A DNA stretch of 64,000 bases, taken from NCBI GenBank assembly GCA_963725065.1, contig CAVRXD010000040.1, positions 1 through 64,000 on the forward strand, read 5' to 3'. Positions 36,296 to 45,272 of the stretch are shown in pieces. The first letter of the stretch is position 1; each line of letters starts with the position of its first letter. This DNA is from VAZQ01 sp963725065 (lineage in GTDB: Bacteria; Pseudomonadota; Alphaproteobacteria; Rhizobiales; Xanthobacteraceae). Made by a program: the position numbers and the translations under genes. The notes beneath the pieces are model-generated. The model was given only the letters and a program-made list of their open reading frames with translations, searched no databases and was not told the origin of the DNA.

Positions 36296-36482
36296 AGATC
36301 GCCTCTTCGGGATTGCACGTTGCCTCGCCTCCGGCCCGAGCAGTGCGCCGACTGCGCAGTTCGCGATCGGCATGTTTTCCGGGATGAAGCTGACGACGGC
36401 AAGCGTAGCAGCAACTTCACATCATAGGGAGTGACGCAATGGCGGCTTGCGTCGGGATGCCGATGCATCGCATCTAGCCGGC

Positions 36483-37217
36483 ATGGCTGCCGACGTCACG
36501 ATCTTCGCCGCGCTCTTTGCCGGCCTGGTGAGCTTCCTGTCGCCCTGCGTCCTGCCGCTGGTGCCACCCTATCTCGTCTATCTGGCCGGCACCTCGCTCG
36601 AGCGCCTCGCGGAGAAGGAGGCGCCGCCGCGGGTGCGCCGCGACACGGTCCTCGCCGCCGCTTTGTTCGTGGCGGGGTTTTCGACCATCTTTGTCGCGCT
36701 CGGCGCAAGCGCAAGCATGATCGGTTCATTGCTGCGCTTCTACTCGAACGAACTCGCGATCGTCGCCGGCATTGCCATCATTGTCATGGGCCTGCATTTC
36801 CTCGGGCTCACCCCCATCGGGTTTCTCTACCGGCAGGCGCGGATGGAGATGCAAAAGCCGGTCGGACTATGGGGCGCCTACGTGATGGGGTTGGCCTTCG
36901 CGATCGGCTGGACACCGTGCATCGGGCCCATTCTCGCTGCGATCCTGGCGGTGGCGGCGTCCAAGGCGACGGTCGCCAAGGGGGCGGGTCTGCTCGCAGT
37001 CTATTCCTTCGGGCTCGGTGTGCCGTTCCTGGTAGCGGCGTTCGCGGTTGGACCGTTTACGGCCTTCCTCGCGCGCTTTCGCGCCCATCTCGTCCATGTC
37101 GAGCGGATCATGGGCGGCCTGCTCGTGCTGACCGGCATCGGGTTTCTGGCCGGCTTCTTCACGCAATTGAACAGCTGGCTGATCGAGACCTTCCCGGTCC
37201 TGCAGAGCATCGGCTAA
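36483..37217 (+). CDS. ccdA: Cytochrome c biogenesis protein CcdA family
   Basis: A 244-residue membrane protein with six hydrophobic segments. Both cysteine-proline motifs of the thiol-shuttling core are present: SFLSPCVLPLVPPYLVYL and GWTPCIGPILAAI. CcdA carries electrons from cytoplasmic thioredoxin to periplasmic proteins such as CcmG for cytochrome c maturation. The ATG at 36483 places the first motif about 20 residues from the N terminus, as in homologues. It stands alone, convergent with the liv binding-protein gene. Confidence 0.92.
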   Translation: MAADVTIFAALFAGLVSFLSPCVLPLVPPYLVYLAGTSLERLAEKEAPPRVRRDTVLAAALFVAGFSTIFVALGASASMIGSLLRFYSNELAIVAGIAIIVMGLHFLGLTPIGFLYRQARMEMQKPVGLWGAYVMGLAFAIGWTPCIGPILAAILAVAASKATVAKGAGLLAVYSFGLGVPFLVAAFAVGPFTAFLARFRAHLVHVERIMGGLLVLTGIGFLAGFFTQLNSWLIETFPVLQSIG

Positions 37218-37244
37218 GCCCGCTTGCCCCTCGGAATGCACGAG

Positions 37245-37280
37245 CTTGATCCCGCCATCCATGATGGATGCGGGATCAAG
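37245..37280. repeat. Intergenic palindrome between convergent genes
   Basis: CTTGATCCCGCCATCC–ATGA–TGGATGCGGGATCAAG is an almost perfect inverted repeat with one bulged base. It lies between the ends of ccdA (+) and the liv binding protein (−). No T-tract follows on either side, so it is a REP-like hairpin that may still stop or protect transcripts. Confidence 0.6.
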
Positions 37281-37318
37281 CAGATCGAAACCAGGACGCG
37301 AGAATCAGGTGAGTGCGG

Positions 37319-38437
37319 TTACTCGATTTCGGCGTAGGTGATCTTGCCGCTGGGATCCTTTTTCCAGACATAGATCACATAATCGAGCCGGGTCACGTCG
37401 CCCTTCTTGTCGTAGGACAGGTCGCCGATCACGGTCTTGAACTTCATGCCCGACTTGATCTGCTCTGCGACCTTCTTGGGATCGAGCGATTTCGCCGCCT
37501 CGGCGGCCTGCTTGATGATCTGGACGGCTGCATAGCTGTAGAGCGTGTAGGCCTGCGGCTCGAAATTCTTGGCGCGAAATTTCGCCACCGCGTCCTTGGC
37601 CTCCGGCCGCTTGCGCGGGTCGGGCCCGTAGGTCATCAGCGTGCCTTCGGCGCCGGGGCCGGCGATCGAGGCGAACTCGTCGTCGGTGATGCCGTCGCCG
37701 CCCATCAGCGGCGCCCTTACCCCCTGCGCGCGCATCTGGCGCAGGATCAGCCCGCCGGTGTCGTGCAGTCCGCCCCAATAGATCAGGTCGGCGCCAGCCG
37801 CCTTGACCTTGGATACCAGGGCGGAGAAATCCTTGTCGTCCTTGTTGACGCCCTCGTAGAGCACTTCCTTCAGCCCACCCTTGTTGATCGTCGCCTTGGT
37901 GACGTCGGCGAGACCCTGCCCATAGGTGGTCTTGTCGTGGATGATGGCGATCTTCTTGCCCTTGAACTTCTTGAGAATGTAGTCGCCCGCGACCGCACCC
38001 TGCTGGTCATCGCGGCCGCAGGTGCGGAAGACGTTCCACATGTTGCGTTCGGTGATCCGCGGATTGGTGGCGGCGGGCGTGATCTCCAGGATTCCGTTTT
38101 CCTGGTAGACCTCGGATGCCGGCATGGTGACGCCGGAATTGAAATGACCGATGACGAATTTTACGCCGTCGCCGACGAATTTGTTGGCGACCGAGACGCC
38201 CTCTTTGGGATCGGCACGGTCATCGCCGATGTACAGCTGGATCTTCTGGCCGAGGATGCCGCCAGCGGCATTGATGTCTTCGACCGCCTGCTCGGTCCCG
38301 TTCTTGAGCTGGGCGCCGAACGCCGCACTGCCGCCGGTGAGGGGGCCGGCGACGCCAAGCTTGATCTGCGCCGAAGCGGGATCCGCGAAAGCAAGGCCAA
38401 GACCGAAGGCCAAGGCAAGCGAGAGCCGTTGTCTCAT
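37319..38437 (-). CDS. Branched-chain amino-acid ABC transporter substrate-binding protein
   Basis: A 372-residue type I periplasmic binding protein. The signal peptide ends near ADPASAQIK, and the mature part begins KLGVAGPLTGGSAAFGAQLK. Typical features are AVEDINAAGGILGQKI, HFNSGVTMPASEVYQENGI and IAIIHDKTTYGQGLADV. A GAGGTGG ribosome site precedes the ATG at 38437. It is the last gene of the liv operon on the minus strand and would deliver branched-chain or other hydrophobic amino acids to LivHM. Confidence 0.92.
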   Translation of the reverse strand: MRQRLSLALAFGLGLAFADPASAQIKLGVAGPLTGGSAAFGAQLKNGTEQAVEDINAAGGILGQKIQLYIGDDRADPKEGVSVANKFVGDGVKFVIGHFNSGVTMPASEVYQENGILEITPAATNPRITERNMWNVFRTCGRDDQQGAVAGDYILKKFKGKKIAIIHDKTTYGQGLADVTKATINKGGLKEVLYEGVNKDDKDFSALVSKVKAAGADLIYWGGLHDTGGLILRQMRAQGVRAPLMGGDGITDDEFASIAGPGAEGTLMTYGPDPRKRPEAKDAVAKFRAKNFEPQAYTLYSYAAVQIIKQAAEAAKSLDPKKVAEQIKSGMKFKTVIGDLSYDKKGDVTRLDYVIYVWKKDPSGKITYAEIE

Positions 38438-38531
38438 AATTTCCACCTCTGGATGAAGACGGGGAGGCACATCTCAGCGTCGCGCAGGAATGGCCTCATG
38501 AGTCGATTCAAGCCCGAAACCCGTGGAATTG

Positions 38532-38924
38532 TCATCCAGATTCTGGCTTCTCCGCGGCTGCCGTATCGTCGCGGCGACGCCATTGGAACGGGCCCGCACG
38601 CTCATTGATCCATCCGTAACGGGTGACCATTTGGGTCACCCGCATCGCGTGGAAGCCGAGCAGGCCGAATGCCAGGCAGACCACGTAGTCGACCAGATAA
38701 TAGTGCAGCGTCAGGAACTTGCTGTCGAACAGCGCGTAATGCAGGAAGCGCACGGCAAGGCTCAGGACCAGCATGTAGAGGGCAAGATGCCACCAGTGCC
38801 GCCAGGTCGCCGCAATGGCCCGGCCGGCGAGCAAGGCCGCACTGCCGCCCATCAGGACAGTGACCAGGAGAAAGACGCCGAGCGAGTGCTCGTCCGACAG
38901 GAATTCGGGGATCGAGAAGTCCAT
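38532..38924 (-). CDS. Small membrane protein of liv operons (DUF6867-like)
   Basis: A 130-residue protein with about three hydrophobic segments (GVFLLVTVLMGGSAALLAG, LALYMLVLSLAV, YYLVDYVVCLAFGLLGFHAM) and a charged tail. It follows livF by eight bases and precedes the binding-protein gene. I associate it from memory with a rhizobial family found in liv operons (DUF6867); the name should be confirmed. It is probably an accessory part of the transporter. The tail WRRRDDTAAAEKPESG would be cytoplasmic. Confidence 0.7.
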   Translation of the reverse strand: MDFSIPEFLSDEHSLGVFLLVTVLMGGSAALLAGRAIAATWRHWWHLALYMLVLSLAVRFLHYALFDSKFLTLHYYLVDYVVCLAFGLLGFHAMRVTQMVTRYGWINERAGPFQWRRRDDTAAAEKPESG

Positions 38925-38932
38925 TGCTATCC

Positions 38933-39658
38933 TCAGCGCCTGCCACCTTCCAGATAGGCTGCTTTCACCTCGGGCCGCGCCAGCAGCTCCCGTCCGGTCC
39001 CGCTCAGCGTAATCGAGCCGTTGACCATGACGTAACCGCGATGCGCGAGCTTCAGGGCGTGGAACGCGTTCTGCTCCACCAGGAATACGGTGAGCTTCTC
39101 TTCCGTGTTCAGCTTCCTGATCGCGCCGAAGATTTGGCGCACGATCAGCGGTGCCAGCCCAAGCGAAGGCTCGTCGAGCAGGAGGAGGCGGGGGCGGCCC
39201 ATCAGCGCGCGCGCAATCGCGAGCATCTGTTGCTCACCGCCAGAGAGCGTGCCGCCGCGCTGTTCGATGCGCTCCTTGAGGCGGGGAAACAATGCAAACA
39301 CGCGTTCGAGATCCGATCGAAAATGTGCGGAGCCGGCAACGGCGGCGCCCATCTGCAGGTTTTCCAACACGGTCATGCGCACGAAGATGCGCCGGCCTTC
39401 CGGCGCCTGCGCGATTTTCAGCCGCGCGATCTCGTGCGTGGGAAGCTGCGTGATGTCGCGGCCGGCGAAGATGATTTGGCCTTCGCGGGCGCGCGGGTTG
39501 CCGAAGATCGTCATCATCAGCGTCGACTTGCCGGCCCCGTTGGCCCCGATCAGCGCCACGATCTCACCCTCGCCGACGTCGACATCGACGCCCTTGAGCG
39601 CGGCGATATGGCCGTAATAGGCCTGCACCGCGCGCACGGAGAGGAGGGGCGCGGTCAT
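38933..39658 (-). CDS. livF: Branched-chain amino-acid ABC transporter ATPase LivF
   Basis: A 241-residue ATPase with Walker A GANGAGKST, Q-loop and LivF-type APEGRRIFVRMTVLENL, signature LSGGEQQML and Walker B LLLLDEPSLGLAP. EQRGGTLSGGEQQ places it in the LivF rather than LivG class. It is separated from livG by an unrelated Bug-type gene, which is unusual. The start at 39658 has GGAGG five bases upstream. Confidence 0.93.
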   Translation of the reverse strand: MTAPLLSVRAVQAYYGHIAALKGVDVDVGEGEIVALIGANGAGKSTLMMTIFGNPRAREGQIIFAGRDITQLPTHEIARLKIAQAPEGRRIFVRMTVLENLQMGAAVAGSAHFRSDLERVFALFPRLKERIEQRGGTLSGGEQQMLAIARALMGRPRLLLLDEPSLGLAPLIVRQIFGAIRKLNTEEKLTVFLVEQNAFHALKLAHRGYVMVNGSITLSGTGRELLARPEVKAAYLEGGRR

Positions 39659-39731
39659 CGCATCCTCCGATGATCCGGGTCCGACGTGTTCGTGTCCCAC
39701 CACATACAGGACAAGTTCTGTGCCATGCCTG

Positions 39732-40748
39732 TCATTGCGAGCCGGCAATGCCGGCCTGTTCCACGACGCTGCTCCAGCGCGCGATTTCCGTCTGCACAAA
39801 AATCTGCAAATTGGCGACCGAGGGCGTATCGATCGGCAGCAGGCCCATCCTGAAGACGTGCTCCTTGATGTCGGGCTGCACCATGAACTCTTTGATCTCC
39901 GCGTGCAGGCGCTGGACGATGTCCTTCGGCGTGGCGGCGGGCGCGACCACCATCTGCCACGATGCCGCGTCGAAGTCTGCCACGCCCTGTTCCGCAATGG
40001 GCACGAGATGGGGCAGGGCGGCGACGCGCTCCTTGGTGGAGACGCCGATCGCTCGCACCCTTCCTTCGTTGATCAGGCTCAGGGCCGGCGGGATATCGCT
40101 GAACATGAGCTGAACATGTCCGGCCGCGACGTCGGTGAGGGCGGGCACCGAGCCGCGGTAAGGGATGTGCATCATCTCGATGCCGGTCTTGCTCTGAAAC
40201 AGATGCGGAAAGAGATGATGCGGCGTGCCGGCGCCGGCCGAAGCGAACGCCAGTTGGCGCGGCTTGTCCCTGGCGAGCTTGATGAGCTCCGGCACCGATT
40301 GCACCGGAAGCGAAGGGGTAACGACGAGCACATAAGGGCTGGCGACGACCAGGGCGAGCGGCACGAAGTCGGCGGCGGGATCATACGGAAGCTTCTTGTG
40401 CAAGCTGACATTGATTGCCATGACCGGAGCCGGCGCCATGAGAATCGTGTGACCGTCCGGCGCTGCACGCGCGACCGAGACCGCTCCCGTCACTCCGCCG
40501 CCGCCGGGACGGTTCTCGATCACGAACGGCTTTCCGAGCCGCTGTTCCAGCCGCTGCCCCAACAGGCGCGCCAGGAATTCGGTGCCTCCGCCGGCCGCGA
40601 AGGGCACGACGAACGAGACCGGCCGGGTGGGATAGCTCTCGGCTCTGGCACACGCGCCCGATGCGCTCATTGCGATGAGCGCCAGCAGCAGCAGCAGGCA
40701 GCGGCGCAGCGCCTTCACGGTCACCTCGTGTGCCGGTGCAGCGCGCAT
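39732..40748 (-). CDS. Bug-type (tripartite tricarboxylate transporter) substrate-binding protein
   Basis: A 338-residue periplasmic protein of the TctC/Bug family. After a hydrophobic leader (LLLLLALIAMSASGACARAE) it begins YPTRPVSFVVPFAAGGGTEF, the family hallmark, then FVIENRPGGGGVTGA and IPYRGSVPALTDVAAGHVQL. Its start overlaps the livG stop, and livF follows 73 bases later, so it is embedded in the liv operon. Orphan Bug proteins bind carboxylates or aromatic acids and sometimes act in sensing. No tctA or tctB genes lie here. It may widen the substrate range or simply be co-regulated. Confidence 0.92.
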   Translation of the reverse strand: MRAAPAHEVTVKALRRCLLLLLALIAMSASGACARAESYPTRPVSFVVPFAAGGGTEFLARLLGQRLEQRLGKPFVIENRPGGGGVTGAVSVARAAPDGHTILMAPAPVMAINVSLHKKLPYDPAADFVPLALVVASPYVLVVTPSLPVQSVPELIKLARDKPRQLAFASAGAGTPHHLFPHLFQSKTGIEMMHIPYRGSVPALTDVAAGHVQLMFSDIPPALSLINEGRVRAIGVSTKERVAALPHLVPIAEQGVADFDAASWQMVVAPAATPKDIVQRLHAEIKEFMVQPDIKEHVFRMGLLPIDTPSVANLQIFVQTEIARWSSVVEQAGIAGSQ

Positions 40749-41704
40749 CACCGCGTCTCGCCGAGGGTGGGATCGACCTCGTCCTCCTCGACCCCGAGAT
40801 AGGCCGCGATCACCTTCGGATCGTTGCAAATCTCCTCCGGCGTGCCGTCGGCGATCTTTTGACCGTGGTCCAGCACGACAACGTGATCGGAGATCTCCAT
40901 CACCACCGTCATGTCGTGCTCGATCAGGAGAATTGAAGTCGCATGCTCGTCGCGGATGGCATGAAGATAGCGCCCGAGCTCGGCGCTCTCGTTCGGATTG
41001 AGACCGGCAGCCGGCTCGTCAAGGCACAGTAGCACCGGATCCGTGCACATGGCGCGTGCGATCTCGAGCCGCCGCTGCCCGCCATAGGGCAATTCGCCGG
41101 CCGGATCGTCGGCACGCTCAGTCAGGCCGATCTTGTCGAGCCAGTAGCGCGCCTTCTCGATCGCGGCCCGTTCCGCCCGTGCGTAGGAGGGCAGCCCCAG
41201 CGCGCCGAGCGCGGTAAATCCCGACGCCCACATCAGTGTATTGTGCTGGGCGACCAGAAGATTCTCGAGCACGGTCATGCCCTGAAACAGCCGGATGTTC
41301 TGGAACGTCCGTGCGACGCGGGCCTTTTGCGTCACCAGGTAGTCGGGCATGCGCTCGAGCAGGAACAACATGCCGTCCCCGCGTGCGGCGCTGCGCGTGC
41401 CGCGCTCGGTCAAAGCCTCGAGCTCTTCCCACACGCCGGGGTCGCCAAACTGCAGCGCAATACGCCCCTCGCTCGGCTTGTAGAAGCCAGTGATGCAGTT
41501 GAACACGGTGGTCTTGCCGGCACCGTTCGGCCCGATCAGCGCAGTGATATCGCCGCGACCGGCGGTGAAAGAGAAATTGTTGATGGCGACGAGGCCGCCG
41601 AAGCGCATGCTGAGGTGCTCGACCCGCAGGATGGGGACCAGGCCCGGGGACAGCGTGGCCGGGTTTGGTGCGCCAGCGGCGGGCACCGCGTCGGGGGTGC
41701 TCAT
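40748..41704 (-). CDS. livG: Branched-chain amino-acid ABC transporter ATPase LivG
   Basis: A 318-residue ATPase, longer than LivF. It has Walker A GPNGAGKTT, the LivG-typical ARTFQNIRLFQGMTVLENLL, signature-region LPYGGQRRLEIARAM and Walker B VLLCLDEPAAGLNP. An insert of about 30 residues before RTFQNI (LTERGTRSAARGDGMLFLL) is present, as in several rhizobial LivG proteins. The ATG overlaps the livM stop as ATGA and its own stop overlaps the Bug gene, so the genes are tightly coupled. Confidence 0.93.
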   Translation of the reverse strand: MSTPDAVPAAGAPNPATLSPGLVPILRVEHLSMRFGGLVAINNFSFTAGRGDITALIGPNGAGKTTVFNCITGFYKPSEGRIALQFGDPGVWEELEALTERGTRSAARGDGMLFLLERMPDYLVTQKARVARTFQNIRLFQGMTVLENLLVAQHNTLMWASGFTALGALGLPSYARAERAAIEKARYWLDKIGLTERADDPAGELPYGGQRRLEIARAMCTDPVLLCLDEPAAGLNPNESAELGRYLHAIRDEHATSILLIEHDMTVVMEISDHVVVLDHGQKIADGTPEEICNDPKVIAAYLGVEEDEVDPTLGETR

Positions 41705-43116
41705 GGGTGGTGCCCGCGCGCGAGCGGAGGCTCCGCCGGGTCCGTGCGTGACCCAACTGGGACGGAGGCGCGGGGGTAATCGGTGAGCAGGGCAGAGGGC
41801 TCGCGGGTCGCAATCAGCCCGCGTGGCTTCCACACCATGATCAGCACCATGGCGAAGCCGAACAGGAGCATGCGGTATTGGGTCGGGTCGAACTCGTTGC
41901 CGAACACGAGCTTGAGAAAATCGAGCTCGCGCATGATCTCGGTGCCCCCGATCATGATGATGGCGGCGATCGCCACGCCCAGCAGGCTTCCCATGCCGCC
42001 GAGCACGACGATGGCGACGATGACTGCGGATTCCATGAAGGTGAAGCTTTCCGGCGAGATGAATCCCTGCCGCGCCGCGAAGAAAGAGCCGGCAAAGCCG
42101 GCGAACATCGCGCCCATGGCGAAGGCGGTGAGCTTGGTGTTGGTGGTGTTGATGCCGAGCGAGCGGCAGGCGATCTCGTCTTCGCGCAAGGCTTCCCAGG
42201 CCCGTCCGATCGGCAAGCGGCGCAGCCGCAAGGTAATGGCGGCGGTGACCAGCGCCAGGCCGAGGATCACGTAGTAGAGAAAGATGGTGCGGTAGATCGG
42301 ACTGAATTCGAGGCCCAGGCGGGCGGCGAACCCTTCATCGGAGGCGTTGAACGGAATGCCGAAAAAGCTCGGGCGCGGGATGCTGCTGATGCCGGCATAG
42401 CCGTTGGTCACCGGCACCCAGTTGATCAGGACGAGGCGGATGATCTCGCCGAACGCGAGCGTCACGATCGCCAGATAGTCGCCGCGCAGCCGCAGCACCG
42501 GAAATCCGAGCAGGATGCCCCAGAACGCCGCGAGGCAGCCCGCGAGCGGCAGCAACAGCCAGAATGACAAGCCGAAGGTCTTTGCGAGCAACGCATAGGA
42601 ATAGGCGCCGACGGCATAGAAGGCGACGTAGCCGAGATCGAGCAGGCCCGCGAGCCCGACCACGATGTTGAGGCCCCAGCCCAGCATGACGTAGATCAGG
42701 ATCTGGACGCCGAAATTGTCGATCCATTTCACCGCGCCTTGAAAGCCGACGACCGAGAGCGCGAGCGGGGGATAGACGACCGCGAATCCCAGCGCGAACG
42801 GGATCACCCAGCGTCCGAACCGCGCGCGCCAGGCCGCGACCGCGGGGTTCTGTTGCCGCGGCCGCATGGCGCGGCGCTGGAGCCAGGGTGCAATCAGGAG
42901 CGCATGAATGAAGCGCCCGACGGTGATAATTCCCACGAGCGCCGCGAGCAGCGGCCAGCGCGTCTCCAGGACCAGTTCGTTGTGGATGTTCTGAACGGTA
43001 TTGAAGCCGATCAGCGGCAGGAACATGCCGAACGCAATCAGCGCGGTGATCGCAGCCTCGCGCAACGCGCGAACCAGATCGACGCGCGAGGCGGGCCGGG
43101 ACGCCTCCTGCGTCAT
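41701..43116 (-). CDS. livM: Branched-chain amino-acid ABC permease LivM
   Basis: A 471-residue permease with about ten hydrophobic segments. The LivM domain starts near residue 140 with YVMLGWGLNIVVGLAGLLDL, followed by VLRLRGDYLAIVTLAFGEII and AWEALREDEIACRSLGINTT, the coupling loop. The N-terminal extension of about 130 residues, with two or three extra helices, is typical of the long proteobacterial form. It begins one base after the livH stop and overlaps livG. Confidence 0.93.
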   Translation of the reverse strand: MTQEASRPASRVDLVRALREAAITALIAFGMFLPLIGFNTVQNIHNELVLETRWPLLAALVGIITVGRFIHALLIAPWLQRRAMRPRQQNPAVAAWRARFGRWVIPFALGFAVVYPPLALSVVGFQGAVKWIDNFGVQILIYVMLGWGLNIVVGLAGLLDLGYVAFYAVGAYSYALLAKTFGLSFWLLLPLAGCLAAFWGILLGFPVLRLRGDYLAIVTLAFGEIIRLVLINWVPVTNGYAGISSIPRPSFFGIPFNASDEGFAARLGLEFSPIYRTIFLYYVILGLALVTAAITLRLRRLPIGRAWEALREDEIACRSLGINTTNTKLTAFAMGAMFAGFAGSFFAARQGFISPESFTFMESAVIVAIVVLGGMGSLLGVAIAAIIMIGGTEIMRELDFLKLVFGNEFDPTQYRMLLFGFAMVLIMVWKPRGLIATREPSALLTDYPRASVPVGSRTDPAEPPLARGHHP

Positions 43117-43117
43117 C

Positions 43118-44038
43118 TCACACTTTCTCCACGTCCGGCCGGCCAAGAATCCCCTGGGGCAGGAAGATCATGGTGATGGCGAGAATGGAGAAGGCGGCGA
43201 CGTCCTTGTAGTCGGTGGAGAAGTAGGCCGACCACATCGTCTCGATGAGCCCGATCAACAGGCCGCCGAGCACGGCGCCCGGAAGCGAGCCGATGCCCCC
43301 GAGGACCGCGGCGGTGAACGCTTTGACCCCGGGCACGAAGCCGTCTGCGAAGCTCACCACGCCGTAGTACACGAGATACATCGTGCCCGCGACCGCGGCG
43401 AGCGCGGCGGCGAGCACGAACGTGATCGAAACGGTGCGGTCGACGTCGATACCGAGCAGGGAGGCCATCTTCTGATCCTGCTCGCAGGCGCGTTGCGCAC
43501 GCCCGAGCGCGGTCTTGGTCACGACGAACCAGAACGCCGCGAGCAGCGCGGCCGTCACCACCCAGACCATGATCTGCTTGTAGGACAAAGACACTTCGTA
43601 GCCGTCAGGGCTCGACATCAGCACGATCACGTCGTTGAACAGCGGAGGAATCGATTTGACCCGCGGGCCCTGCGCGACCTGCACGAAATTCGACAGGAAG
43701 ATCGACATGCCGATCGCGGATATCAGCGGCGCAAGTCGAAACGATCCGCGCAACGGCCGGTAAGCGACCCGTTCGATCGTCCAGTTGACGAGCGAGGTCA
43801 GCAACATGGCGACGACGAGCACGATCAGGAGCGCAAGCACCACCGAGGCCATGCCGATCCAGGTCGTGAGCACGAGCAGGGTGACCAGCGCGATGAAAGC
43901 CGACACCATGAACACGTCGCCATGGGCGAAATTCACCATGCCGATGATGCCGAACACCATCGTGTAGCCGATGGCGATGAGGCCGTAGATCGAACCGAGA
44001 GTGATGCCGTTGATGAGCTGCTGGGTGAAGACTTCCAT
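43118..44038 (-). CDS. livH: Branched-chain amino-acid ABC permease LivH
   Basis: A 306-residue membrane protein that starts MEVFTQQLINGITLGSIYGL and continues GYTMVFGIIGMVNFAHGDVF, the standard LivH opening. The coupling loop is ALGRAQRACEQDQKMASLLG, and later come GIGSLPGAVLGGLLIGLIET. It is the first gene of the operon, which extends leftward to 37319. Promoter elements should lie between 44039 and the divergent gene at 44391. Confidence 0.94.
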   Translation of the reverse strand: MEVFTQQLINGITLGSIYGLIAIGYTMVFGIIGMVNFAHGDVFMVSAFIALVTLLVLTTWIGMASVVLALLIVLVVAMLLTSLVNWTIERVAYRPLRGSFRLAPLISAIGMSIFLSNFVQVAQGPRVKSIPPLFNDVIVLMSSPDGYEVSLSYKQIMVWVVTAALLAAFWFVVTKTALGRAQRACEQDQKMASLLGIDVDRTVSITFVLAAALAAVAGTMYLVYYGVVSFADGFVPGVKAFTAAVLGGIGSLPGAVLGGLLIGLIETMWSAYFSTDYKDVAAFSILAITMIFLPQGILGRPDVEKV

Positions 44039-44390
44039 ACCCGCGCGCCCCCTTTGAAGTGTCCCCCGCTATCCGGCAAGCGATGAAGCTCTAGCAGGGG
44101 GCCGCAAGACCAGCAACGGGCGACGACACCGCGTCGCGCCCCCTGTGGGAGGAACCCCAAGCCGCTCCGGCGTCGCGCCGAACCACGGTGCCGTCCGGCG
44201 TGACCGCCGGCAGGCGAGTAAAGATGAAAAAGGGCCGTTCTGTGCTGCTTCGCCGCCTGATCCCGTGCCCGACCCGGGCATCCGGCGGAACCACCCGCGC
44301 CTTGGCCGAGCCGACCGGCTAGGCTTTAAAGTCCGCCCGGGCGATAACCGGGGAGGCCGTGTGCCATCTCCTTATCATCTGTCGTCGCCG
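44039..44390. promoter_or_regulatory. Divergent intergenic region of the liv operon and the desaturase-like gene
   Basis: About 350 bases without a recognisable gene. It must contain promoters for livH leftward and the fatty-acid-hydroxylase gene rightward. I could not assign exact −35/−10 boxes or a regulator site with confidence. Confidence 0.4.
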
Positions 44391-45218
44391 ATGAACGTCG
44401 AGTTCTTGATTCGAATCTCCAGCTTTGCCCTGGTCTTCGCGGCCATGGCGGGGTGGGAGCTTGTGGCGCCGCGCCGCGCGTGGGCGGTTGGCCGCGCGCC
44501 GCGCTGGACGAACAATCTCGGCATCCTCGTCGTCGATGTGATCGCGGTGCGCGTCCTCATTCCGACTGCGGCGGTGGGCGCGGCGCTGTTCGCGGCCGAG
44601 CGCGGATGGGGGCTGTTCCATCTCGCCGGGCTGCCGGCCGCCTTCGCCGCGATCCTGGGCTTTCTGATTCTTGATCTCGTCATCTATGGACAGCACGTTG
44701 TGTTCCACAAGGTGCCGATGCTGTGGCGGTTGCACCGCATGCATCATGCCGATCTCGACATCGACGTCACCACCGGCGTGCGCTTCCACCCGTTCGAGAT
44801 TCTCATTTCCCTGGCGATCAAGATCGCCACCGTGATGCTGTTCGGCATTCCAGCGATCGCGGTGCTGCTGTTCGAGGTCGTGCTCAATGCCACTTCGATG
44901 TTCAATCACGCCAACGTGTCGATGCCGGCCGCGCTCGACCGCGTGTTGCGCCTGCTGGTCGTGACGCCCGACATGCACCGGGTGCATCATTCCATTCTGC
45001 GCAACGAGACCGACAGCAATTTCGGCTTCAATCTGCCGTGGTGGGACCGGCTGTTCGGAACCTACCGCGCCGCCCCCGCGGCCGGTCACCACGGCATGAC
45101 CATCGGACTGCCGATCTTCCGCAATCCACGCGAGCTGCGTGTGGACCGGCTTCTGACACAGCCGTTCCGCGACGATACCGTCGCCGCAGATGACGAGAGC
45201 GGTCCGGGCGCGCATTGA
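44391..45218 (+). CDS. Sterol desaturase / fatty acid hydroxylase superfamily protein
   Basis: A 275-residue membrane enzyme with four or so hydrophobic segments and the histidine boxes of the non-heme diiron family: WRLHRMHHADLDID, GVRFHPFEI, FNHANVSMP and MHRVHHSILRNETDSNFGFN. The latter ends in the typical PWWDRLFGTY. It would hydroxylate or desaturate a lipid, perhaps a carotenoid, fatty acid or hopanoid, in the cytoplasmic membrane. The ATG at 44391 is chosen because the first membrane segment follows directly. It precedes the phenol hydroxylase genes on the same strand, but a common function is not obvious. Confidence 0.88.
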   Translation: MNVEFLIRISSFALVFAAMAGWELVAPRRAWAVGRAPRWTNNLGILVVDVIAVRVLIPTAAVGAALFAAERGWGLFHLAGLPAAFAAILGFLILDLVIYGQHVVFHKVPMLWRLHRMHHADLDIDVTTGVRFHPFEILISLAIKIATVMLFGIPAIAVLLFEVVLNATSMFNHANVSMPAALDRVLRLLVVTPDMHRVHHSILRNETDSNFGFNLPWWDRLFGTYRAAPAAGHHGMTIGLPIFRNPRELRVDRLLTQPFRDDTVAADDESGPGAH

Positions 45219-45272
45219 CACCCGCCTCGGTGAGTGCCTTGCTGCCGCAATGTTGCAAGGAGCCCGCTCCCC

